Assembly (NCBI GenBank): GCA_014529385.2
Contig: CM043969.1
Location: 24,166,446-24,229,445, forward strand
Reading direction: 5' to 3'
Origin: Adiantum capillus-veneris
Taxonomy: Eukaryota; Streptophyta; Polypodiopsida; Polypodiales; Pteridaceae
Length of the DNA stretch: 63,000 bases
Of this stretch, positions 10,678 to 20,063 are shown piece by piece. The notes beneath the pieces are model-generated. The model was given only the letters and a program-made list of their open reading frames with translations, was not told where the DNA came from and searched no databases. Each line of letters opens with the position of its first letter. The first letter of the stretch is position 1. Position numbers and translations under genes: made by a program.

Positions 10678-11514
10678 TCATGGGCTATGGAGAAGATAGT
10701 GCTCTTTTTTCCTCCAAACCCTTTTCCTGTTAGGTTCCTTGCTCGTAGATGCTCGATTCTGTGTTCGAAGCCTTGGAACTGCCTTATGTTTCTTCGGTGA
10801 AGTTTTAGGTACCCAGATTTGGTTTATCCTTAAGTTATGCTTTTGGTACCCAAATTTGCTTGACTCCTTGCATGCTACTTGTAGCATTTGTTTGTCATGG
10901 AGATGGAGAAGATTTGCTTCGTGAATTGGTCTTCTGATTGCATCTTTTCCATTCCTCCTTGCTGGTGCAACTGGAACAATGAGTTGCCCTCCTTTAGGTG
11001 ATAGCTTTAGCTGATTCGTATCCCAATCTTGTACTGCTTTGTATGTACGCATCCAAGGAATGCCAATAATCATCGTCTCATTCATGTGTTCATCTGGCAA
11101 GCATACAAACTAATGCGGACATGAACATCCATGTACTACCACGTTCAAGTTGACTACTCCCAATGTTGGAGTTGGATTCTTGTTGCATCCTTTGATTGTC
11201 GTTATTCCTGCGATCAATGCTTGAATTGTTGCCTTCTTGTATGTGGAATAACTGACTGCATTCACTCTAGCTCCTGTCTCTACCAAAGCATTGGTGCTAT
11301 GATTGTTGAGCTGTACTTTGATGCGCAGATCCATTCCATCTAACCAGTCGTCATCTGTTGAAACTGCATCTTTGGGTAATTCCCATTGTCGATTATCTAT
11401 TTCCAAAGTGTTGATGGGAATTGGTATCTGCTGATTCTTGAGAGCAGCTTTACGCTTGAGTATCCAAAGTCTAGCTTCTTCTTGGGCTTCATCAATAACC
11501 TGTTGTCGCTTCAT
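10678..11514 (-). pseudogene. GyE: second retropepsin-like domain after integrase
   Basis: Minus strand, downstream of the integrase C-terminus. A K/E-rich linker and DDWLDGMDLRIKVQLNN lead to ALVETGARVNAVSYSTYKKA, the retropepsin active-site strand with Asp replaced by Glu. TIKGCNKNPTPTLGVVNLNV follows, then, after a stop near 11110, MIIGIPWMRTYKAVQDWD, the counterpart of ILGRPWM. The DDWLD-LR-(I/V)xLN-ALxxTGAxxNxxSY pattern matches the post-integrase domain of GyD copies B and D. The domain therefore predates the split of the two families. GyE also has an ordinary protease (16134-16874). With Glu at the active site this copy is probably inactive. Confidence 0.72.
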
Positions 11515-11539
11515 CTTCCTTTATTTGGTTGCATGCATT

Positions 11540-12636
11540 CTCTCTAGCAATTCATTGGTAGTGGCAAATTGTATTTCTTTAAACAACATCCACTAATCCA
11601 ATTAGCCATTTGTTCACCATCTAGGGTGGAAAATTTTACTGCTCCTCTTGGAGATACATCTTCAATGATAAATGGTCTGTTTCCCTTTTTCTTAAACTTG
11701 GGAATGTGTTGCTTAAGGGAATAGACTAGAACTAAGTCCCCTTTTTTGAAGATTTTGGTGATTAAGTGGGAATCAAAAAACTATTTTTGTTTCCTCTTTT
11801 GTGCATAGATATGAGCTACAACAGTTAGCCTTTGCTCGTCTAGCTTTTCCAAATCTTCAAGTCTTTCTGACAATTCATGTCCAGTACACTCAAGAGTCTG
11901 TGCTACCCTTAATGTCGGCAATAGAAATTCTATTGGTAGTATGGCATCAAGACCATAAACAAGGTTAAAGGGTGTAGCATTTAGAGCTGTTTTGAACGAA
12001 ACTCGATAAGCCCATAGAGCAGCATGGAGATTTATTTCTCAGTCTGTCCTCCCTGAACTAACCACTTTGGTCAGTACCGAGCTAAGAATTTTATTTGTAT
12101 GCTCAGCTTGTCCGTTTGCTTGTGGGTGATAGGGAGCTGATTTGTTATGGATAACCATAAACTCATTAAGCAAATACTCTATTACCTCGTTGAGGAAATG
12201 AGTTTCCCGATCACTGATAATCTTTATTGACAGTCCATATCTCGTGAATACATACTCATATAAGAATGCAGCAGTGGTTCTGGCATCATTCTTTTGAGTC
12301 GCTTTAGCCTCGGCCCACTTGGTCAAATAGTCCGTGGCTACAATGATATATTGAGCTTGGGTTCTATAAGCAGGTGGCTGTATTGGTCCAGCAAAATCTA
12401 TACCCCATTTTGCAAAGGCTCTCACCCCTATCATTGGTCTTAAGGGCATGTTGTCTACTCGTGTTGGCATTTTTGCTCGTTGATAAGCATCACACCTCGG
12501 AACATATTCTTTGGCATCTGCAAAAAGTGTTGGCCACCATATGCCTGCCATCAAGATTGCTCTTGTGGTGGTCTCACTAGAAAAGTGACCTCCAGCTAAT
12601 CCAGCATGTGCTTGTTCTATAATCGGAATATACTAG
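11540..12636 (-). pseudogene. GyE: integrase (second H2C2 module, catalytic core, C-terminal domain)
   Basis: On the minus strand, a second H2C2 module (EQAHAGLAGGHF ... RCDAYQRAK, last-but-one Cys changed to Tyr region) leads into the rve core. The core has Asp in GIDFAGPI, Asp in ISDRETHF and Glu in GQAEHTNKIL, so all three catalytic residues are present. A frameshift near 12039 moves the frame; the C-terminal domain then reads LHAALWAYRVSFKTALNATP ... LVLVYSLKQHIPKFKKKG ... RPFIIED. A TAG near 11780 interrupts it. Unlike ordinary gypsy integrases it is preceded by another zinc-binding module (12637-13346). Confidence 0.88.
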
Positions 12637-13346
12637 TGTTCATTTGCACAAAGACGCGAATGTTGATCTTTACCTCTCCGATACAATTGGTTCCCAATAA
12701 GAGCATAGTCTCTTGCTTCAGTTTCAATTGCTCTTTGACGTCGTTTACTCATTTCCTCAGGAAATGTTCGGCTCGATAAGTAAGTAATTAGATAATTACT
12801 CCACTTAAGAACAAGTGATATTTGAAACAATGTTACATGAGGAATGGGTGATTGTTTCTGACATTGAGGGCAATCTTTTACAAAAGATCTAATATCTCTC
12901 CTCATAGTCGGCGAAAATACTCCAAGTCTTAAGATTCATTGCATAGTTTGGTCTTCCGCAAAGTGAAGTCCTACTATGGTAACATGTGCTTGACCTAGGT
13001 ATTGATCCTTTTCTTCAGGATTAATGCATAAAAGCAATATCCCATCTTGATTTCTCTTATATAGCCTTCCAACTAGTAATTGATACATAGCCAATTGCTC
13101 GATTAAATCAATTGTGATAGGAAGTGATGAATTCACTTGACCTATTTTCATCAATGACACAATGTTTTTCGACCATCTGGGTATCATTTCTATGGAGAAC
13201 AAATAGGCATCTGGTAGATCATCGTCTACCCCTTTAGATGATTCCCCTGAAACAATCCTTGACAAATGATATGCTCGTTGATGTGTAGTGCCCTTTTTTA
13301 CAACCACAGTGAAATCAAATTTGAGAAGAATGATGAACCATCTCAC
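12637..13346 (-). pseudogene. GyE: first tether plus H2C2 module, then a duplicated tether
   Basis: The frame opens in the RNase H tail (RIVRWFIILLKFDFTVV), then a tether (MIPRWSKNIVSLM ... LLVGRLYKRNQDG) and a full H2C2 zinc finger (GQAHVTIVGLHF ... KDCPQCQK). Instead of the catalytic core comes a second tether (LVLKWSNYLITYL ... ALIGNQLYRRGKDQHSRLC), then the H2C2 of the integrase proper to the left. Both copies read in one frame, apart from TGA near 12933 and TAG near 12631. The two modules share the order W-S-N-(I/L) ... L-(I/V)-G-x-LYxR but are strongly diverged, so the duplication is old. GyD elements have only one module. Confidence 0.72.
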
Positions 13347-13369
13347 TATTCTCCCTGTGTTGCATGGCT

Positions 13370-14590
13370 TGTTGACATTGGGCTAGTATACAACCAATAG
13401 CAAAGTTCGAAGCATCTACATGTACGTGGAATATCTTATCCCAATCGGTTCAATATTGGAGCTGAGGTGAGAGCTTGCTTAAGCTTCATGAAGGATTCTT
13501 CACATACCTCGGTCCATTCAAAGTGCGTAATCAAGCTATACATGGGTTTTGCAATTATAGCGTACATGTAGATGAACCGTCGGTAATATCCACAATGTCC
13601 CATGAAGGCTTGTACCCCCTTGACTATTGTTGGTCTCGGCAAATCAGCAATGACATGAATCTTTTCAATATCGATAGCTATGTCATTTTTAGACACTATA
13701 TGTCCAAGAATTTTCACTTGTCTTCCCATGAATGTGCACTTTTCAGGATTTAAGCAAATCCTATAAAGTCTACATTTCTCGAATACCTTTTTGAGGTGTT
13801 CAAAATGATCAGCTTGGATTGATGAATGTACGCATAGATCATCCATGTATACTTCCAAGAATTTCCGAAGATACTCTTTGAAAGCATGGCTCATCAATCT
13901 CTGAAATGTGGTTGGAGCATTAGTTAACCCAAACGGCATAACCCGATAGGCAAATATACCCCATTCTGTTGCAAAAGCAGCTTTATGCTGATCTTTTGGG
14001 TCAACCAAAAGTTGACTGTATCCTGAAAAACCATCTAAAAATCTGTAATTTTTTTTTCCTGCCACTCGTTCTAAAACATGCTGAATTATCGAAAGAAGAA
14101 ATTTGTCTCTAATGGTAGCTGCATTCACTTTTTGGAGATTAACACACAGTCGTAGTTTCCCATTCTTCTTAGGTACTACCACAATTGGAGACACCCAATC
14201 TGTGTGTTCAATTTCGTAAATGAATTCAACTTCCTTGAGTTTTTCAATCTCTTCTTTGATCTTTCTGACAAATGTTTCGTTATAAGTATATGGTCTCTGT
14301 CTACTTGGTTTCGCATCGTCTCTCATGTATATAGTATGTTAACAGATTTCTGGATCGACACCCTTGAGATCCTTGTAAGAACAAGCAAAGATATCCCGGT
14401 ATTCCTTTAACAAGCTTAGCAAAAGATTTTCTTCTTCTTTTGTTAGGTCATTTGCAATGTAAGCCGGTCTAGTCTCTTCTTCTGGGTCAGCCAAGTCTAC
14501 CCTTTTAGCGTTTTTAGGTCCTTCGTAAGACTCACCTTGTTTCCGTAGTTCCCTAACAGGTTGTTCGATTATGATTTTCCGATCTTGGAG
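13370..14590 (-). pseudogene. GyE: reverse transcriptase with truncated RNase H
   Basis: This is a gypsy RT that copies the element RNA. Motifs in order on the minus strand: the entry region (KEYRDIFACSYKDLKGVDPE), SPIVVVPKKNGKLRLCVN, GFSGYSQLLVDPKDQHK, the palm box VYMDDLCVHSS near 13840, LGHIVSKNDI, and FMGHCGYYRRFI. RNase H begins with FHVHVDASNFAIGCILAQ, but the next bases jump straight to VNKPCNTGR. About 60 codons carrying the catalytic Glu and next Asp are gone, and the frame changes at the join (near 13385). RT itself looks intact apart from a stop near 14340. Confidence 0.9.
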
Positions 14591-14593
14591 AGT

Positions 14594-15117
14594 TTACTTT
14601 TTGTAATGGGATGAAACATGCATTACATCCTTACCATCCTCTTCCGTGGTTTCCATTTCGGTTGTGTATATCTCCTTTAGAGCTTTTTTCAACTCTTGAT
14701 ATTTCTTTTTCCGCTCGACTCTTGTCATGAGTGGTTTTTTATCCTGAGATTTTTTATGAGTACCCTTCCTTGCTTTTCTCGATGTCTGAGACATTTCTAA
14801 GTTTCTGTTTGAAGGATATCTGTCTGTTATTTTGTCCTTGACACAATCATTAGTATCTATCTGCATCAGGAATTGTGTTTTACTGGAGACTGATGGCATA
14901 GGTCGCATTTTCACGATTTTGGTGTCTCTCTTTCTTCTATACCATTTTTGTCTTCTTGATTTCTGGTTTGGAAAGTCAAAAAACTTTTTCTCCCCTCCCT
15001 TTAAGAGTAACTGAGCTCTCGTATGCTCTTTTTCTGACCCCGAATCTTCTGAGGTAGCTGAGTGTTCATCTAACTCATCAGTTGCATCGTAATAGAGGTC
15101 AAAAAAAACTTGTTGAG
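14594..15117 (-). pseudogene. GyE: protease-RT linker, second part
   Basis: A basic, low-complexity linker ORF (minus strand; K/R/E-rich, for example RVERKKKYQELKKALKEIY) leads towards RT. Its upstream end is split by the solo LTR at 15118. Removing that LTR and one TTGAG copy rejoins it in frame with the ORF ending at 15717 (MKAQ then QVFFDLYYDATDE). Confidence 0.65.
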
Positions 15118-15417
15118 TGTTAACCCTCATGCACATTTCTATCACCTACGACGGACATTGTATTATTTATTTGGTAGAGTCAGGTACCGGGCTTGTCGGT
15201 CCAATAGGAAAAGGGTAAGAGTGATCGCCGATGAGAGGCGCACTCTAACTAGAACATTCAAGGGATTAGTTGGCTAAGCATGGGCGCCCAAGTGTGAATG
15301 AGGCGAGCTCATATAAAATTCAACTAAACCTAAAATTCACTCATTCTCTCATTTGTGCAATTGAAGAGTGCTCTTGCTCCATCTCCATCTTCTTGTTCTT
15401 TATCTCCTTGTGTGTGT

Positions 15418-15489
<72 letters not shown>

Positions 15490-15716
15490 ATTGCGGCGGC
15501 ACGACAACAGCGAGGCGGTTGAGCGCGGCGTAGCGGCGTCTCTCTCTTCTTCGCGGTGAGGAATCCTCCACGACAGGAAGCGTAGAGCGGTGAGTGAGAC
15601 ACCAACGCCATCTTTGAGCTTACTAGTTTAGGCTTGTTGTGTGCTTGGAGCCATTTGTGGCTCGCACACGGTGTATCGCAAGTTCCTTGCATTGACACAT
15701 GTGACATATGCGCACA
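15118..15716 (+). repeat. GyD-type solo LTR inserted in GyE (599 bp)
   Basis: It starts TGTTAACCCTCA and ends GCGCACA. Perfect 5-bp target-site duplications TTGAG lie at 15113-15117 and 15717-15721. No PBS or polypurine tract is attached, so it is a solo LTR left by LTR-LTR recombination. It is in the opposite orientation to GyE. A TATA box (TATAAAA) lies at 15312-15318 and a long GA tract at 15422-15488. It is homologous to the LTRs at 24973-25550, 37809-38380 and 39489-40072. Confidence 0.93.
15422..15488 (+). repeat. (GA)n microsatellite within the LTR
   Basis: An uninterrupted GA run of about 67 bp sits downstream of the TATA box of the solo LTR. The other GyD LTRs carry GA/CT tracts of different lengths at the same place. 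Long Ser-Leu and Arg-Glu ORFs over it are artefacts of the repeat. Confidence 0.97.
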
Positions 15717-16133
15717 TTGAGCTTTCATCAAGTCCTTTGTTTCCTCATCTTTGTTTTCAATGTTAAGGACTGACATCATTTGGATGGGAATTATGTCGTA
15801 GCCATCCTCATTGCAAAATTGAGTAGGCATAGACGTATTCACACATACATCCATTGTCGTTAAAATTTGAGTCCACTCAAATGGTTCAAATAAATGCTCT
15901 GGAAAGGGTTCAGGTATGTAAGCTTCGTCTGTACAGTCCCTTTCTAGGATACATTCCTCTTGTCTTAAGCTTCCATTTTCTGAAGCTCCGCACATCCAAA
16001 TAGGAGTGTCTTTGTTTAACCAAGATGGGAGTTTAGTTTCAGCCGAAGAGACCGAATCAAACTCTTGGATGGGTGTATTCAAGACATCTCTATAGGTGTG
16101 ATCTTTTAGATTGACTCTTGTGATAGATTCCAC
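15717..16133 (-). pseudogene. GyE: protease-RT linker, first part
   Basis: Minus-strand coding sequence (for example EPFPEHLFEPFEWTQILTTM) between the protease and the solo LTR. It is acidic and of no recognisable fold, as usual for inter-domain linkers in large gypsy polyproteins. A stop separates it from the protease end. Confidence 0.6.
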
Positions 16134-16874
16134 CTACTTCAAGTACAGATAGTTGTTTCCCCAATCTTGGATAAGCTGTACTTGTCGTATGAAAGGTCTT
16201 CCCAATATGATTTCATACTTGAGTTTTTTCCCAAAGTCTACTATGGCAAAAGTGTGTTGATATTAAATTCCACAGGAGTTGACTATCACTTTTTCTAGTA
16301 ACCCTAGTGGTCTCTCAATGTGTCCGTCAACCAACTGCAATTTCATTTGCGTTTGTCTAATGGTTGGCTATCCCCAGGATTCCCATACTGCTTTAGTGGC
16401 TATGGCTATGCCAGCCCCACTATCCAGTATTGCCATGGTTTCAATGTCATTATATTTCACTGGGAGGGTAGTGTTTCTTTCTTCCCCTTCGTAATATTCT
16501 CCAACCTTGTTCATAGGAACCGATCGAATCTCTTTGTTTTCCATTTCATTTTTCAATTTTCCCAAATTTGTAGAGATTAACCCCGTTACCCCCACCTTCT
16601 CTAGGGTTTTCTGTAAATCGTTCCATAAGTAAGGCTCGAGTTTCAATAGTTCTCCCAAAGTAAGAGTGCATTGGATAGGTGTAGACATGATTGAATGAAT
16701 GTTGTCTACTTCTAGGGTCTGTTTGGCTCTTTTTACTTGAGTGGTCTTGCAAATGATGGATTCATCTTCATTATCTCCCAAGTAAGAAGGTAATGTCTTT
16801 AATGTCATTGGTTTAGATATTCCTGAAGCCTCCGATCCGCAATCCCCGTACAAGGATTGTAAATCCATGTTCAT
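16134..16874 (-). pseudogene. GyE: canonical retropepsin (gag-RT position)
   Basis: The aspartic protease that would cleave the polyprotein. Minus strand: an N-terminal segment, VPMNKVGEYYEGEERNTTL, then the active-site strand MAILDSGAGIAIATKAVW (DSG intact) near 16400. After a TAG at 16368-16370 the frame continues into LVDGHIERPLGLLEKVIV and KYEIILGRPFIRQ. It lies upstream of RT, the normal place, and so shows that the domain at 10678-11514 is an extra one. Confidence 0.85.
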
Positions 16875-17879
16875 ATCAGATGGTAGGTTATCTAACCAAA
16901 CTTCCTCTATAGGAGATGACCTTAAAGTTAGGCTCCCATCATTGATCTCTCTTAATTTTTCCCATAAGTGTCATGGCCAGTCTTTCTCTACGAATGGAAT
17001 TCCGTCTAAGGCTTCTTTGCTGTCCGGCACTATGAGCTCTGGTTCATTTGTTTCAAGGTGGGGTTCTGCCACCACATCGGATTTTGCTTTCATTTCTTCT
17101 ACCGCAAGCTCTTCCGTTTTTGCAATACTTTCAAGCTTGGGTTTTTGTTTATCCAGCATTTCTTGCGTGATTCTTACCAAGTTTTGATAAGCTTCCAGCT
17201 TCGCTGCTTCCATATCTGGAGATGGATACTTTTTCCATTTGTTTTTCATGTTTTGGCCTGCTTTAATTCCTACTTGGTAGGCTTCCAAGGCAGATAGGCT
17301 CAAAAATTTTATCAACCAGAATGAATCCTCCAGATTTCATGGTTGTTTCCTTGAATTCACTGCCAGTTTCTTTCAACTTGCCCTGGGCTAGCATTTTTAC
17401 TGTCTCTTCGTTTTCAAACCATTGTTTTTGTTTTCTCATCTCATATCTTTTGCTTCTGCTCCTTTTGATTCTTTGAGAAGAAACTTCCATGTTCTCCAAA
17501 TCATCAGAGGAATTGTATTTCTTTTTCTTTGCGTGGGCTCTAGTGATTACCTTGGTTGGAACAATCGGTTCACTCTCTGATGAGCTACTAGGCATCACTT
17601 GGACTACGTTTACAACAGTTTTTCCCTTGTTCAAAGGATTCTTAGGACAATCTTTTGGAAAGTGTCCTCCCTTTTTGCAACATTGTATGCAATAGGCTTC
17701 AATTGGTTTGAGGTTTTTGTTAGGCACTGGAAATTCATTCTTCCAATGGTCATCAACACCACGGTTATGACAGTTTCCTGTTCTGTCTGGGCTTCATCAT
17801 GGGTCTTCCCATGGGAGTTCTGACACCTTGATTAGCTACATAATACATTGGTGCGAGCTCTGGTGGAGCATAAGTCATG
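16875..17879 (-). pseudogene. GyE: gag C-terminal part with zinc knuckle
   Basis: Several frame-shifted minus-strand segments join the capsid to the protease. One carries a CCHC knuckle (CIQCCKKGGHFPKDC, C-x2-C-x4-H-x4-C) near 17680 that binds genomic RNA in related elements. Basic and acidic low-complexity stretches follow (KKKYNSSDDLENMEV, RIKRSRSKRYEMRKQKQW). Frameshifts near 17730 and 17310 and stops break it. Confidence 0.75.
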
Positions 17880-19946
17880 TTATTCCATTGGTGGTGGATG
17901 TGGACTATACCATTCTCCCTCTACCATTACTGTAGATGGACTAGGCTCTGCATAGGGTGTAACAGGCACTAATGCTTGTTCATCTATGACTCCTTCTGAG
18001 TGCATGTACTTTACAGGCACCACATTATGTCCTGGATACGGAGGTTGTTGTCCCAACACAGGTTGAGGTCTTTCCATACCCATTGGTGGTCTTTGAGATT
18101 GGGCCATATTAGGCTGATATCTGTACATGGGTTGTCCCTGGGGCCTCATGGGCACGTACTGAACATTCCCATCATACTTTGGTCTCAAGTAGCACTCGTG
18201 GGTCTCATGGTTGGTCCATTTACCCTTGATTGCACACCATTTTTGTGGCCTAATTGGTTGTCCCTGTGGAGGTATCCCTTGTCCTGGTCCTCTCATAGGT
18301 GATTTTTGCATATTGTTCATCATGTCATTCATCCTTTTTAGCATATCTTTGATGAATGAGAGTGGTGCCGCAGTAGCCGTTCCCACTTGTGCTGGTTTTG
18401 TGGATGCTATCTTCTCGCTTTGGTTATCCTTAGGGACATCCTCTTCATTGAAGATCTCACAATTGTCTCCTAGGTCAATAGCATCAGATACACACGCTTC
18501 TAGGGTTGTGTGCTTTTTACTATAGAGTATAGCATGAAGTTCTTTGTTTAGCAGTCCCTCCAGAAACAAGGATACAAGTCGTTCTTCTGCAAGTATCTCC
18601 ATCTCTGGGCATCTGGCAATGTATTGTTTCATTTGAGTTGCACAATCCCTAACAGACTCACCATGTTTCTGTTTAAAGCTGTAGATTTGAGCTACCGTAT
18701 TATGTTTAATCCCTGTTTTAGAACAAGCAGCTACAAATCCTTGAGCTAATGTGTTCAAGTCCATGATCGACCTTGGTGGAATGTTTTGGAACCATGTCAA
18801 AGCTTTTCCTTCTAATGTCATTCCAAACCCCTTGAATTGAGTATGGAAATCGAATATACGCTTTGCTCTTAGCACTTGCTTAAAGCTTGCTAAGTGGTCA
18901 TAGGGATCCCCTCATCCACTGTATTTTCTGACTCATTTTTGAAAATCAGCTGGTCTGACACGTCTATTTGGTTCAACTCCAGGTCTTCTAGGAGTTGGTC
19001 CTGTTCCGAGTCCTTCAAATCGGTCTGTCGGAAATAGTGACTCATGTAGCCCTGGACTAGCCTTAGTGTCACCCGGTTTTCTACGTGATGAGGTGGTTTC
19101 TGGTTTCTTCACATTACTCTCAGATGATCTCTCATGAGGTTCGTCTCTTGGAGTGGTTTTTGGTCCTTGACCTAATATCCGATCCTGTATGGAATACCCC
19201 TGGTATTTGGTTTGTTCTACCTCCTCAGGAGTCATCATAACAAAGTTGTTGTTATAACAATCCCTAAACAGGTAAGTTGGTAGATCTGCAGATCCCTTAT
19301 CTTTGATCTTGAAGATATAGATGATTTTCATGGCCGTTAATCAGTGTCTTGATCTAGCATGAGAAGTCCACAAAAGATCTTTTATGTTTCTATCTTCCCA
19401 ACAATAGACTCCGATTCTAGGATTATCCGTACTAAGCCGTTTCAAAGGCTTCAAATCTACTTGATCGTATCCCTCAAATTCCAAGCTTGGTGGTCCTTCT
19501 TTTGCTGACATATATGGGATTATAGTGTTTACTTCTAACCCCCATTTGTCTACCACATCAGGATTTTTGACTTGTACATATTGAGTTCCGTTTCGATCCA
19601 TGTACATTTTCCCTTGTTTGTTTGCCCTAACCTCTTCTTCGAACTCAATATCATGGTCATCAATGCAAATAGCATACTCTTCGTTATGATCCAAGTAAAC
19701 CTGGGCTCCATGATGGTTAGTCTTGTAAAAAGAGAGTATATGCTTATAGCGCATTGTCGTTCCGGTTTCCGAGTGAGTCGAGTAAGAAGACATTTCGGAT
19801 ATTGAATTTGAAAAAGTGTCCAAGACTTCTTTAGGAATTGTGTGCAAGGAATTGCCTTGATTTACACTTTCTTCGGTGGATACTCTACTGGTGGTTTCTC
19901 CGAATAGGCCTTGATTTCCTAGTACACGACAAGATCTAAGGTTCAT
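17880..19946 (-). pseudogene. GyE: gag (matrix-like N-terminus and capsid)
   Basis: One minus-strand frame from an ATG at 19946 to 17880, interrupted by TGA codons at 19341, 18933 and 18912. The first ~330 codons are unrecognised. The capsid follows: GDPYDHLASFKQV, RIFDFHTQFKGFGMTLEGKA, LTWFQNIPPRSI, IYSFKQKHGESVRDCATQM, then the LFLEGLLNKELH helix region typical of plant Retrotrans_gag. A Pro/Gln-rich tail ends it. It assembles the virus-like particle. The start is chosen because it is the first ATG after the leader. Confidence 0.8.
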
Positions 19947-20063
19947 ATAGACTTATGAAGCCCTGGATAGAGTACTCACCTTGGATTGACTTGTCGTCAA
20001 TTTCCACTCGATTCAATTGTAACTTTCTGTCAAGCCACTGATGCCTCGTCTGCAACCTGATTC

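Noticed and set aside
10277-10681. A separate host gene at the end of GyE pol
   Set aside because: It has no start context or domain, and it continues the pol region after the second protease through a frame change.
15330-15571. Long Ser-Leu and Arg-Glu ORFs on both strands over the GA tract
   Set aside because: They are translations of the microsatellite and are open in several frames at once. The same happens at 38040-38090 and 39700-39880.
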